Shown: positions 1 through 8,433 of the stretch, piece by piece | Layout of the letters: each line of letters begins with the position of its first letter | Position numbering within the stretch: the first letter of the stretch is position 1 | DNA from: Nesterenkonia ebinurensis | GTDB lineage: Bacteria > Actinomycetota > Actinomycetes > Actinomycetales > Micrococcaceae | DNA: 64,000 bases | Assembly: GCF_008711175.1 (NCBI RefSeq) | Contig: NZ_VWNF01000047.1 | Span: 62,001-126,000 of the forward strand | Direction of reading: 5' to 3' | Notes under the pieces: generated by a model | Told to the model about the DNA's origin: nothing | The model's input: only the letters and a program-made list of their open reading frames with translations | The model's database searches: none | Position numbers and translations under genes: made by a program

Positions 1-514
1 AGGTATCAGCCGAGCTCGGCCACTCTGTGGTGAAGAGTTCTTGCATCGTCCCTAGAGCGGCAGAGACGCGTTTGAGCACGGGATGACCGGTACCCGCGTA
101 GTGTATGACAGGCTCCAGCACCTCGCTGACACTCATCGTCCCGTGCCGTTGTAGCAGGCTAAGCCATGCGTCGAAAGCCCCTGGGACAACTGTCGGAAGC
201 AACCCGGTCCCGGGCATGATGTCAAGACCCAAATCGTTCAGCTTCTTGGGCTCAGCCAATGCGGGGGCTACCCCCTGGCCGTTAATCACCTCAGGCTTCT
301 GGTTCTCCTCCGACCAGACGATGATGGGCACTTCCCCGCCGGGGCCGTTGAGATGAGGCTCCAGCACCTGCAGCACAAAGCCGGAGGCTACCGCCGCGTC
401 CGCAGCATTGCCTCCACGGTCCAGGATGCTCATCCCCACAGAGGAGGCGATCCAGTGGGTGGAAGCCACCATCCCGATATTGCCCAGCAGCTCCGGGCGT
501 GTGGTTTCCAGCAT
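1..514 (-). CDS. ggt: Gamma-glutamyltranspeptidase, N-terminal part (runs off window)
   Basis: The first 171 residues of a gamma-glutamyltransferase, an Ntn-hydrolase that cleaves gamma-glutamyl bonds (glutathione and gamma-glutamyl peptides). The family N-terminus is clear: GMVASTHWIAS, then GGNAADAAVASGF, then EPHLNGPGGEVPI. The catalytic Thr of the small subunit would lie beyond base 1 and cannot be checked. The ATG at 514 has GGAGG 9 nt upstream and begins 13 nt after the stop of the upstream ABC ATPase gene, so it is the last visible gene of the peptide-transport operon. No signal peptide is visible, so this may be a cytoplasmic family member acting on imported peptides (inference). Confidence 0.88.
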   Translation of the reverse strand, partial: MLETTRPELLGNIGMVASTHWIASSVGMSILDRGGNAADAAVASGFVLQVLEPHLNGPGGEVPIIVWSEENQKPEVINGQGVAPALAEPKKLNDLGLDIMPGTGLLPTVVPGAFDAWLSLLQRHGTMSVSEVLEPVIHYAGTGHPVLKRVSAALGTMQELFTTEWPSSADT

Positions 515-527
515 ATGTTCTCGCCTC

Positions 528-1334
528 CTACCCCGCTTGCCGAGCAGCTTCCCAGGATGGGTCGACCTGAGGAACTGCTGCCAGCAGGGACTGTGTGTAC
601 TCGTGCCGCGGTGCATCGAAGATCGCCTCACGGGATCCCTGTTCAACGATCTCGCCGCTCTTCATGACGGCAACCTTATGAGCGATCTGACGGACCACAG
701 CCAGATCATGAGCGATGAAGATGTATGACAGGTTCAGGTCCCGCTGGAGGTCTCGCAGCAGGTCCAGCACCTGGGCCTGTACGGAGACATCAAGGGCAGA
801 CACTGCCTCGTCGCAGATCACCAGCTGAGGCTCGACGACCAGGGCACGGGCGATGCCGATCCGCTGCGCCTGGCCTCCTGAGAACTGTGCCGGATAGCGG
901 CCGGAGTGATCGGGATTGAGTCCCACCCGCTCCATGGACTCCTTCACTACGCGACGGCGGCCGCCCAGAACCTTCCTCCCCTGATAGAGCAGCGGCGCCG
1001 AGATCACCTGCTCCACCGTGTGCCGGGGGTTCAGCGAGGAATAGGGGTCCTGGAAGACCACCTGGACGCCCCCGCGGAAGTCACGCAGGGCCTTGCCAGC
1101 CTTATAGGTGACGTCGACGCCGTCGAACTCAAGCAGTCCCTCTGTGGGCTCGATGAGCTTCGCGGCCATCCTCGCGGTAGTCGACTTCCCCGACCCGGAT
1201 TCGCCGACGATCCCGAGAGTCTCCCTGCGCGCCACATCGAAGGACACGCCTTTGACAGCGCGGAAAATGGTACGGGGCCCGGTGCGGAAATCTCTGACAA
1301 GATTCTCGGCTCTCAGCAGCGGCTGCCGCGTCAT
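528..1334 (-). CDS. Oligopeptide ABC transporter ATP-binding protein (DppF/OppF type)
   Basis: A 268-aa nucleotide-binding subunit of a peptide/nickel-type (PepT) ABC importer that powers uptake by ATP hydrolysis at the inner membrane face. Visible motifs: Walker A GESGSGKST at residues 44-52, Q-loop in VVFQDPYSSLNPR, signature FSGGQ, Walker B LVICDEAVSALD and switch His in IAHDLAVV. The PYSSLNPR stretch is typical of OppF/DppF. The start ATG overlaps the previous gene's stop by 4 nt (ATGA), so it is probably translationally coupled. Paired with the other ATPase at 1331-2164; ggt follows directly. Substrate is not determinable from sequence. Confidence 0.93.
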   Translation of the reverse strand: MTRQPLLRAENLVRDFRTGPRTIFRAVKGVSFDVARRETLGIVGESGSGKSTTARMAAKLIEPTEGLLEFDGVDVTYKAGKALRDFRGGVQVVFQDPYSSLNPRHTVEQVISAPLLYQGRKVLGGRRRVVKESMERVGLNPDHSGRYPAQFSGGQAQRIGIARALVVEPQLVICDEAVSALDVSVQAQVLDLLRDLQRDLNLSYIFIAHDLAVVRQIAHKVAVMKSGEIVEQGSREAIFDAPRHEYTQSLLAAVPQVDPSWEAARQAG

Positions 1335-2164
1335 GAGTCCTCACTTCCAACTGGGGTCAGAATCGGCTCGGGAAGGTCCACCTGGTCGTCGAGCCGCGGT
1401 GTGGCGGCCAGCAGCTGACGGGTATAGTCATTGCTGGGCCGGGAGAAGATCTGTTCTGCTGTTCCCTGCTCGACGGTGCGCCCGTGGCGCATCACTGTGA
1501 TCCGGTCCGAGACCTGACTGACGACTGCCAGGTCGTGGGTGATGAAGAGCATGCCGGCCCCGGTGCTCTGCTGGACTTCGGCCAGCAGCTCCAGAATCTG
1601 GGCCTGCACGGTGACGTCCAGAGCCGTGGTCGGCTCATCGGCGATGATCAGCTCCGGTTCGCAGACCAAAGCCATGGCGATCATGACACGCTGCCGCATA
1701 CCGCCCGAGAATTGATGCGGGTAGTGGTTAACTCGCTTATCGGCATCCACGATCTTGACCCGGTCCATGGCTTCCACTGCGCGTCGGAGTCCAGCTCGCC
1801 GGGATCCCCCTCGGTGTGCACGGTATGCCTCTGCGATCTGGAATCCGACCGTGTAGTAGGGATTCAGGGAGGAGAGCGGGTCCTGGAAGATCATCGCCAT
1901 GCGGTCGCCGCGCAGTCTGCGCATCTGTCGGTCAGACCGGCCCAGGAGCTCCTCGTCCATAAAGCTGATCCGGCCCGTGGTCCGGGCCTCTCGCGGCAGC
2001 AGTCCCATCACGGCCAAGGACGTCATGGACTTTCCTGAGCCGGATTCCCCGACCAGCCCCATCGTCCCGCCCTGCGGGATCTCAAAGCTAACCTGGTCCA
2101 CAACAGCGGCAGTGGGGAAGGCGATCGTCAGGTCAACCACCTGGAGCATTGGCTTGTCTGTCAT
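1331..2164 (-). CDS. Oligopeptide ABC transporter ATP-binding protein (DppD/OppD type)
   Basis: A 277-aa ATPase partner of the preceding subunit. Walker A is GESGSGKS, the Q-loop is MIFQDPLSSLNPYYTVG, the signature is FSGGMRQR and Walker B is LIIADEPTTALD; the C-terminus carries the PSNDYTRQLL segment usual in OppD/DppD. The frame is open further upstream, but the residues before MTDKPMLQ are the permease gene read out of frame. The ATG at 2164 overlaps the permease stop by 4 nt, which fixes the start. Fourth cistron of the importer operon. Confidence 0.93.
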   Translation of the reverse strand: MTDKPMLQVVDLTIAFPTAAVVDQVSFEIPQGGTMGLVGESGSGKSMTSLAVMGLLPREARTTGRISFMDEELLGRSDRQMRRLRGDRMAMIFQDPLSSLNPYYTVGFQIAEAYRAHRGGSRRAGLRRAVEAMDRVKIVDADKRVNHYPHQFSGGMRQRVMIAMALVCEPELIIADEPTTALDVTVQAQILELLAEVQQSTGAGMLFITHDLAVVSQVSDRITVMRHGRTVEQGTAEQIFSRPSNDYTRQLLAATPRLDDQVDLPEPILTPVGSEDS

Positions 2165-3159
2165 TTGGTGCTCTCTCTCACCCGGGGGTCGAGGGCGGTG
2201 TAGGTCAGGTCGACCACGATGTTCGCGATGATGACAGCGAAGGCTGCCAGCAGCGTGACCCCCATGATGACAGGCTGATCGTTGGTCCCGATGGCGTTGT
2301 ACGCCCATCGCCCGACACCGTTGAGCCCGAAGACCGTCTCTGTGATCAGGGCTCCTCCCAGGAGGGTGGCGAAGTCCATGCCCAACAGGGTGACAACTGG
2401 AGTGAGAGACGGCCGCAGACCATGGCGGAGCATGATCGGCGCGGGGCGCAGTCCCTTGGCGTGCGCAGTCCGCATGAAGTTCTCACCAAGGGTGTCGATC
2501 ATGTTGGTCCGGGTCAGTCTGGCGTACATCGACGCATACATTAGCGCCAAAACTGTCCAGGGCATGATGTAGGTCTGGAACCATCGGGTCGGATCGTCGG
2601 TGAATCCGACTACCGCGGGGAAGGGCAGCCACTGCAGCTGAACCACGAGCAGGTACTGCAGGACCAGCGCGACGAAGTAGTTGGGCAACGAGACGCCGGC
2701 CAGTGCAAACATCATCGCACCGCGGTCCCACCAGGTGCCCTGCTTCACTGCACTGATCACACCGGCTGCGACTCCGGAGAGGATCCAAAGCACTGCTGCG
2801 CCCACTGCAATGGTGATGGTCACCGGGAGCCTGTCGACGATACCGTCGAAGACGTCGGTGCGGTACTGGAATGAGTACCCGAGACAGGGGGCAGAACAGT
2901 AGATCTCTGCGGCTGTTCCTTCCCCGTAGGTCCGACCAACGAATATGCCGGAGAGAAAGGCCCAGAATTGCACGAAGAAGGGCTCCTCCAGTCCGAGTTG
3001 ACGTCGGATCTGAACGATGGTGTCAGGCGTGCATGCGTCGCCGCAGATGCTCGCTGCAGGATCGGGCGTGAGATAGAAGAAGATGATGAACGTGAAGAAG
3101 ATCACGGCCAGCATCGTGACGACAGCGCCGAGTAACCGCTTGAGGATGTAGCTGATCAT
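2161..3159 (-). CDS. Oligopeptide ABC transporter permease (DppB type)
   Basis: A 332-aa integral membrane permease of the BPD/DppB family. The N-terminus MISYILKRLLGAVVTML is the classic first helix of DppB/OppB; about six membrane segments follow. The cytoplasmic coupling loop appears as ARLTRTNMIDTLGENFMRTAHAKGL, with the EAA-like signature degenerate as is usual in this family. A longer periplasmic loop holds two Cys (SICGDACTP) that could form a disulfide. Overlaps its neighbours by 4 nt on both sides. Works as a heterodimer with the DppC-type permease at 3156-4109. Confidence 0.93.
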   Translation of the reverse strand: MISYILKRLLGAVVTMLAVIFFTFIIFFYLTPDPAASICGDACTPDTIVQIRRQLGLEEPFFVQFWAFLSGIFVGRTYGEGTAAEIYCSAPCLGYSFQYRTDVFDGIVDRLPVTITIAVGAAVLWILSGVAAGVISAVKQGTWWDRGAMMFALAGVSLPNYFVALVLQYLLVVQLQWLPFPAVVGFTDDPTRWFQTYIMPWTVLALMYASMYARLTRTNMIDTLGENFMRTAHAKGLRPAPIMLRHGLRPSLTPVVTLLGMDFATLLGGALITETVFGLNGVGRWAYNAIGTNDQPVIMGVTLLAAFAVIIANIVVDLTYTALDPRVRESTK

Positions 3160-4109
3160 GACCGGCCTCCGCTCGCCCAGACCTTCTGAAGGTTGTCACC
3201 GAGGATGGTAAAGGAGAAGACCGTCAGGAATAGGAAGATTCCAGGGACGGCGAAGAACAGCGGGTGGCTGGCATACCACGGTACCGCCTGAGCGATCATC
3301 TGTCCCCAGGAAGGCGTCGGCGGGATCACACCCACACCCAAGAACGACAATCCGGCCTCGGTAGCGATGAACGTTGGCACGGCAAGAGTTGCCATAACGA
3401 TGACAGTTCCGGAGAGATTGGGCAGCACCTCTTTGAACACGAGAGTCATTCGTCCTGCTCCTGATGCGCGCGCCGCTTCGACGAATTCGCGGTTGGTAAT
3501 CGACATTGCCTGTCCTCGGACCACGCGAGCGGTCTGCGGCCAGCTGAAGAGGCTGAGAACCAGGACCAACAGCAGAGGCCGGTTGCCCTGAGGTACGGCC
3601 GAGAGGACTGCGATCATGAAGATCAGTGCCGGGAATGCCATCAGGAAGTCCATCAGTCGTGAGATCACAGCATCCACCCATCCGCCGGCGAATCCTGCCA
3701 GCATTCCCAGGGTCACACCGATCAGCATGGTCAGGGCCGTGGCGCAGATGGCGATGAGCATAGAGACCCGAGCGCCGTAGACAATGCGGGCGAAGATGTC
3801 TCGCCCATTCTGGGGCTCGACGCCGAACCAGTGGTCCGCACTGATTCCTCCCCAGGGGCCGAGGGGCAAACCGCCGGTGGAGGAGTCAACGGCTGACTCA
3901 TCGAACTGCAGTGGACCCCATCCGCTGAGCTGGGTCACCCAGGGGGCGAAGACTGCCATACCTGTCACGATGAGCAGGAAGGCCAGGGAGAAAATGACCG
4001 ACGGCTTGCGGAGGATTGTCTTCAGGGCCGAGGCACCCGGAGGCTTTGATCCGCCTCCGGGTGCCTGCCCGTCAACCTCCTCAAGCTGCGCTGAGGAAGG
4101 TACTGCCAA
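3156..4109 (-). CDS. Oligopeptide ABC transporter permease (DppC type)
   Basis: A 317-aa permease of the DppC/OppC family, with a short cytoplasmic N-terminus, an OppC_N-type first helix, a periplasmic domain (GPWGGISADHWFGVEPQNGRD-like pattern) and five more helices. The coupling loop EFVEAARASGAGRMTL is well conserved, and GVIPPTPSWGQMI near the C-terminus is a DppC hallmark. It lies 5 nt after the binding-protein gene and overlaps the DppB-type gene by 4 nt. Substrate specificity is probably oligopeptides, judged by family and by the neighbouring ggt. Confidence 0.93.
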   Translation of the reverse strand: MAVPSSAQLEEVDGQAPGGGSKPPGASALKTILRKPSVIFSLAFLLIVTGMAVFAPWVTQLSGWGPLQFDESAVDSSTGGLPLGPWGGISADHWFGVEPQNGRDIFARIVYGARVSMLIAICATALTMLIGVTLGMLAGFAGGWVDAVISRLMDFLMAFPALIFMIAVLSAVPQGNRPLLLVLVLSLFSWPQTARVVRGQAMSITNREFVEAARASGAGRMTLVFKEVLPNLSGTVIVMATLAVPTFIATEAGLSFLGVGVIPPTPSWGQMIAQAVPWYASHPLFFAVPGIFLFLTVFSFTILGDNLQKVWASGGRS

Positions 4110-4114
4110 GGTGC

Positions 4115-5881
4115 TTATTCCTCTGGATCCAGCAGCCCGACGTGGCTGTAGTCGATGTAGCCGGTGCGTGCTGGGTTGGCGAATGCGCCTCCGACGTTCT
4201 CACCGACCATCTGAAGGTCCGCGATGAGCAGGAGGGGAACTACCGGGGCGTCCTCCATGATCATCCGGTTGATTTCGGAGTACCGGGCGTTCTGCTCGTC
4301 GATGTCCTCCATAGCAGCTGCCTCGTCGAGAGCCTGGTTGGTCTCTTCGGAGTCGTACTGGGAGTGGTTGAGGTTGCCGGACTCTGCGATGCGGTTGCCG
4401 TGGAACCGGTTCTCCAGTGCGATCTGTCCGGTGAGCCAGCCACGAGTGCAGACGCCGGTGATGGCCAGGTCGCCCAGCTGGCTGGGGGTGCCAATGACGT
4501 CGTAGTAGCTCGCGGCATCCAGCACGTTCAAGGTCACGTCGACACCGGCTTCGGCGTAGGACTGCTGAACCGCTTCAGCCATGGACTGCCACATGGGCAG
4601 GTTGCGCACGTCCATCGTCAGCTCGAGGCCGTCCTCATATCCGGCTTCGGCCAGCATCTCAGCGGCCAGTTCGGGATCTCCGGCATCACCCTCCGTCTCA
4701 TAGAGGTTGAACTCTTCCCGGCCGTCGATCATCGGCAGGAGCATGTCGTGGGTGATGTCGGCCAGTGCCTCGCCTCCTGCCGCGTTCTGTACGCTGGTCT
4801 TGTCGAGCGCATAGTTCAGAGCCTGCCGGACCTCGAGGTTGTCCAGATCTGGATTGTCCATGTTGAAAGCCATGTACCAGACGCAGGTGGGTTCGGTGCG
4901 GACGGTGCGGCCAACCATATCGGGGTTGGACTGGACCTGCTGCAGATTGGCAGGCTGCAGCGGGTTCGCAGCAGTCTGCACTGCGTCGGCGTCGTCGCCC
5001 TGACCCGCCATCATGCGCTGATCGATGGTGGAGTTGTCCAGATTGAGCAGGAACTCGAAGCCGTCCGCGTAAGCCGCACGAATGGGATCGGTATCAGCAT
5101 TCCAGTGCTCGTTGCGCTCCAGGGTCAGACGTTCGCCTTCCTGGTACTCGGCAATCCGGTAGGGTCCCGAAGCAATGGGCGCATCCGCGATCTGACCGGG
5201 AGTCTCCACTTGGTCGGCAGGAAAAGGTGTTGATGGCGGGGTTCCCATGATGTAGGGGAACCCTGCTACGGGATCACCGGTGTGGAACTCGATAGTGCGT
5301 TCATCGATAACCACAATGGAGTCCAGCCCATCGGAATCTTCGAAGATTCCTTCATAGTCTGCGGCACCCTCAATCGCGTTACGCATCAGTTGATCGCCGA
5401 TTCGGACGGAGGGGTCCAAAGCGCGCTCGACACCGAACTTCACATCTTCTGCGGTGATCGGAGAGCCGTCCTCGAAATAGATATCTTCCTTCAGCGTGAA
5501 GGTCCAAACAGTGGAGTCATCATTAGACTCCCAACTCTCAGCAAGATCGCCGACCAGTTCCATTTCACCGGTTTCGATGTCATAGGTGTACTCAGTCAGG
5601 AATCGGTACAGCAAGGTGTATAGGTTGCGCACCCCGCCATCGACTCCGATTGCGGGGTCAAAGCTAGCGAAATCGACGCCACCCAACACTGTAACAGTCC
5701 CACCTTCCTGAGGATCACCAGTGTAGAGAGCCCACCCGTCGTCGGTGAGTATCCTCTCGGTGGTGCCGAGACCCTCATCTCCTGCTGTCTCAGGCTCAGT
5801 CTCGCCGTTTCCGCAGGCAGAGACCAGTGCAAGTACTGCGACGCTGGTGGCCGCAAGGCTGAGGCGTACTTGACGCTTCAT
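4115..5881 (-). CDS. Extracellular solute-binding protein family 5 (lipoprotein)
   Basis: A 588-aa peptide-binding lipoprotein that delivers ligand to the ABC permeases. Signal peptide at residues 1-23 ends in a lipobox, LVSAC, so the Cys is the expected lipidation and anchoring site. The SBP_bac_5 features follow: GGTVTVLGGVDFASFDP, LAESWESNDDSTVWTFTLKEDIYFEDG and ITAEDVKFGVERALDP. Length fits the family (500-600 aa). The ATG at 5881 has GGGGAAGG at normal spacing. First gene of the operon; the AT-rich 5882-5950 stretch is its probable promoter region. Confidence 0.94.
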   Translation of the reverse strand: MKRQVRLSLAATSVAVLALVSACGNGETEPETAGDEGLGTTERILTDDGWALYTGDPQEGGTVTVLGGVDFASFDPAIGVDGGVRNLYTLLYRFLTEYTYDIETGEMELVGDLAESWESNDDSTVWTFTLKEDIYFEDGSPITAEDVKFGVERALDPSVRIGDQLMRNAIEGAADYEGIFEDSDGLDSIVVIDERTIEFHTGDPVAGFPYIMGTPPSTPFPADQVETPGQIADAPIASGPYRIAEYQEGERLTLERNEHWNADTDPIRAAYADGFEFLLNLDNSTIDQRMMAGQGDDADAVQTAANPLQPANLQQVQSNPDMVGRTVRTEPTCVWYMAFNMDNPDLDNLEVRQALNYALDKTSVQNAAGGEALADITHDMLLPMIDGREEFNLYETEGDAGDPELAAEMLAEAGYEDGLELTMDVRNLPMWQSMAEAVQQSYAEAGVDVTLNVLDAASYYDVIGTPSQLGDLAITGVCTRGWLTGQIALENRFHGNRIAESGNLNHSQYDSEETNQALDEAAAMEDIDEQNARYSEINRMIMEDAPVVPLLLIADLQMVGENVGGAFANPARTGYIDYSHVGLLDPEE

Positions 5882-5960
5882 GATGCCTTCCCCTCATCTA
5901 GGTGATGTGACATTTCACAGTTTACATTACATATGTTGTGTGTCATATAGGTAACTTCTT
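5882..5960 (-). promoter_or_regulatory. AT-rich promoter/operator region of the peptide importer operon
   Basis: The 80 bases before the binding-protein gene are much richer in A+T than the flanks and hold several short symmetries: ACATATGT at 5929-5936 and ATATG-N8-CATAT at 5931-5948, plus repeated TGACATT/TTACATT words. This is the expected place for a promoter and repressor site; no specific regulator can be named. Confidence 0.35.
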
Positions 5961-6138
5961 GTTTCATCCGCGTGAACAGCCAAGGAGAAGGGAGCTTCAT
6001 TGCAGCTTTTCGGTTGGTACGCCAGCTCTGCCACTAATGAACCGAATGATCTCTGCTTCCAGCGCCTTCAGGGAAGTGACCCCAAAGAGAGCACTCTGTC
6101 ACGAAAGTCGGGAATGCTGAATTTCTCCCCCAGCTCAG

Positions 6139-6156
6139 CCTAGGCCTAGGCCTAGG
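6139..6156. repeat. Triple tandem CCTAGG palindrome
   Basis: Three perfect head-to-tail copies of the 6-bp palindrome CCTAGG in the gap between the importer operon and the small ORFs at 6212-6621. The 18-bp block is itself palindromic. No T-tract follows, so it is not a typical intrinsic terminator. Confidence 0.8.
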
Positions 6157-6211
6157 CGCACAGTTTCGCAATGATCAACTGCCCCAAGTAATGGGCGCAC
6201 ATCTGTCCGGG

Positions 6212-6415
6212 CTAGGAAATATACCGGTCGATTTCAGTGACGATCTCAAGTTCAGCGATTTCAGGTTCAACCGCAGAAAATTCCAGTTTCGTGAGCAATC
6301 TCCACCTATCTCCGCCTTGATCTTGACTGCTGTACTCCAGCCCGATCTGATGGATTTCCTCAACGGTGTAGTCGGTAGGTGAAGTCCCGCAGTTGGGAGG
6401 CGTAAAATGCCTCAC
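6212..6415 (-). CDS. Small hypothetical protein (67 aa), possibly second half of a broken gene
   Basis: Open frame from a GTG at 6415, with a plausible hydrophilic protein (TVEEIHQIGLEYSSQDQGGDRWRLL pattern, acidic C-terminus). It begins 2 nt beyond the stop of the ORF at 6418-6621 in a different frame, so the two could be one small gene split by a frameshift, or two coupled small genes. I do not recognise a family. The rest of the 5882-6709 gap holds no other convincing gene. Confidence 0.35.
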   Translation of the reverse strand: MRHFTPPNCGTSPTDYTVEEIHQIGLEYSSQDQGGDRWRLLTKLEFSAVEPEIAELEIVTEIDRYIS

Positions 6416-6417
6416 CC

Positions 6418-6621
6418 TCAGGCTGGTCGTAGGTGTCGATGGATTCGGGGCTTGGCCCAGCCGGAGCCGAGCTCAGTCTGCCGCCACTCCCATTCTGGGG
6501 TGTACAACCCTCTGAAGACCCTGCCTGGCTCAGCTATCACGTATTTCTTCTCACGTGTGACTTCTACTTCTGTCATGCGCCTCCCCCCACCACGTACTGC
6601 ACAGGTTGTTTTCGCATGCAA
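6418..6621 (-). CDS. Small hypothetical protein (up to 67 aa)
   Basis: Open frame from 6621; an internal ATG at 6576 (MTEVEVTREKK) is the more likely start, because it follows the GGAGGCGC-type stretch. The product is hydrophilic with a Trp-rich middle (YTPEWEWRQTELGSGW) reminiscent of short uncharacterised actinobacterial proteins. It is followed immediately by the ORF at 6212-6415 in another frame. Function unknown; could be a decayed gene. Confidence 0.35.
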   Translation of the reverse strand: MHAKTTCAVRGGGRRMTEVEVTREKKYVIAEPGRVFRGLYTPEWEWRQTELGSGWAKPRIHRHLRPA

Positions 6622-6709
6622 CCATCCTCAAGGTACCATGTGAAATGTCACTCAATACCATCTGGAGCAAGAACGAGCGCCGTCGATACCATGAAAGGGG
6701 CACATTGCT

Positions 6710-8311
6710 ATGACCACACTGCCTGATGCCACCCACCACTCCCTCATTGCCGGGGAACCTGCAAAAGGTACTGACGGCGTGGTGCGAGCCATTGACCCCG
6801 CTCGCAATGAGGAAACTGGACCAGAATTCACCACCCTGGCTGAATCCCAGGAGCAGGCTGCTGCCGAGGCCGCCGCCGAGGCCTTCGGCATCTACCGGAA
6901 GCTGACCGACGCAGACCGCGCCGCGTTCCTCACCACGGTTGCTGAGAACATCAACGCCGCCGGAGAAGAGATCATCGCTACCGCGATGACTGAGACTGGA
7001 CTTCCGCAGCAACGGTTGACCGGCGAGCTGGCCCGCACGGTCAACCAGCTAAAGATGTTTGCCAAGCTGGTGGCCAACGGTGATCACCACAGCGTTCGGA
7101 CGGAGCCGGCGCTGCCGGACCGCACTCCCCTGCCACGTCCAGACCTGCGCCAGAGGAAGTTGCCTCTGGGGCCGGTAGTGGTCTTCGGAGCCTCCAACTT
7201 CCCGCTGGCCTTCTCTACCGCTGGCGGGGACACAGCCTCCGCCCTGGCCGCCGGCTGCCCGGTCATCTTCAAGGCTCACCTGGCCCACCCGGGCACAGGG
7301 CTGCTCGTCGCCCAGGCAATCGCCAAGGCCGTCGCCGATCACAACCTCCCGGCGGGAGTCTTCTCGCTGGTCTACGGTCGGGGCACCACGGTCGGCCAGT
7401 CCCTGGTGAAGCACCCCGCCATCAAGGCGGTGGGCTTTACAGGTTCCCGCTTCGGGGGCACCTCGATCATGGCCACTGCCGCGGCACGCCCTGAGCCCAT
7501 ACCGGTCTACGCTGAAATGAGCTCGGTAAACCCGGTGATGGTTCTCGATTCGGCCATCAAGGGAGACTCCACCGCCCTGGCTGAAGGGTTCATCACCTCA
7601 CTCAACGGCTCGGCGGGCCAGCTGTGCACCGTTCCGGGGTTGATCTTCGTACCGGGAGACGAGACCGGGGATACATTCCTTGCCAATGTAAAGAATGCAC
7701 TGGCCGAGACTGCTGGAGTCACCATGCTCACCCCCGGGATCTGCTCCTCCCGCGTGCAGGGGGAGAAGCGGCTCACCTCCATGCCTGGTGTGACCGAAGT
7801 CGGCCGCGGTACGGATGGCCAGACGGCGAACGCCCTGGGACCAGCGGTGTTCTCCACCGATGTGGAGACCTTCCTCACCCACAAGGAGCTTTCCGAGGAG
7901 ATCTTCGGGGCCACCTGCTTGGCGGTGCGCTACGCTTCCGCCGGTGAACTGCAGAAGGTAGCCAGCCGGATTGAAGGCCAGCTGACCGCCACTCTGCACC
8001 TGGACACCGAGGACCCTGGCGACGTAGCGCTGGCCGCGGATCTGGTCGAGCTGCTCGAGCTGAAGGCCGGGCGGGTACTCGTCAACGGGTGGCCCACCGG
8101 AGTCGACGTGGGGGACGCAATTGTCCACGGCGGGCCCTTCCCCGCGACCTCCGATGGCCGCTCCACCTCAGTGGGGACTGCGGCTATCGACCGGTTCCAG
8201 CGCCTGGTGGCCTACCAGAACCTGCCGGCTGCGCTACATCCGGCCCCAGTGCACGAGGACAACCCTTGGGATGTGCCCCAGCGCACTGATTTCCTGTCCC
8301 AGCTGAGATAA
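6710..8311 (+). CDS. NADP-dependent aldehyde dehydrogenase, ketoglutarate-semialdehyde dehydrogenase-like
   Basis: A 533-aa aldehyde dehydrogenase of the KGSADH/fatty-aldehyde branch, oxidising an aldehyde to its acid with NAD(P)+. Branch-specific features: GASNFPLAFSTAGGDTASALAAGCPV, the GFTGSRFGG cofactor loop, RPEPIPVYAEMSSVNPV with the general-base Glu, nucleophile Cys in GQLCTVPG, and GWPTGVDVGDAIVHGGPFPATS near the C-terminus. Length matches the branch (about 500-530 aa). The ATG at 6710 follows AAAGGGG. It stands alone, divergent from the peptide importer. In this family the usual substrate is 2-oxoglutarate semialdehyde, but that is not provable here. Confidence 0.9.
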   Translation: MTTLPDATHHSLIAGEPAKGTDGVVRAIDPARNEETGPEFTTLAESQEQAAAEAAAEAFGIYRKLTDADRAAFLTTVAENINAAGEEIIATAMTETGLPQQRLTGELARTVNQLKMFAKLVANGDHHSVRTEPALPDRTPLPRPDLRQRKLPLGPVVVFGASNFPLAFSTAGGDTASALAAGCPVIFKAHLAHPGTGLLVAQAIAKAVADHNLPAGVFSLVYGRGTTVGQSLVKHPAIKAVGFTGSRFGGTSIMATAAARPEPIPVYAEMSSVNPVMVLDSAIKGDSTALAEGFITSLNGSAGQLCTVPGLIFVPGDETGDTFLANVKNALAETAGVTMLTPGICSSRVQGEKRLTSMPGVTEVGRGTDGQTANALGPAVFSTDVETFLTHKELSEEIFGATCLAVRYASAGELQKVASRIEGQLTATLHLDTEDPGDVALAADLVELLELKAGRVLVNGWPTGVDVGDAIVHGGPFPATSDGRSTSVGTAAIDRFQRLVAYQNLPAALHPAPVHEDNPWDVPQRTDFLSQLR

Positions 8312-8373
8312 AACCGACCAACCGGCTTAGACGCAACGCCCGGACTTTATACGTCACCACACTATAGGGTGGA

Positions 8374-8433
8374 AAGAGAGCGAGCCGGTCCCTACGGCTC
8401 AATGCGCAGCTGTGAGACGGGAGGTGAGCCAAC
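8374..8433 (+). repeat. 58-60-nt leader repeat, copy 1 (before RDD gene)
   Basis: Starts AAGAGAGCGAGCCGG and ends directly at the GTG start with a GGGAGGTGAGCCAAC ribosome-binding stretch. Matches leaders before the NUDIX gene (29360-29417) and fumC (54387-54444) in start, end and length. A TAGGGT hexamer, a possible -10, ends 3 nt before it. Confidence 0.7.

Noticed and set aside
4016-5233. 405-codon plus-strand open frame opposite the solute-binding protein gene
   Set aside because: Shadow of the lipoprotein gene, which has a lipobox, family motifs and a good start; the antisense product has no recognisable features.
6139-6156. Tandem CCTAGG considered as the start of a CRISPR-like array
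   Set aside because: Units are 6 bp without spacers; no repeat-spacer array exists in the window.
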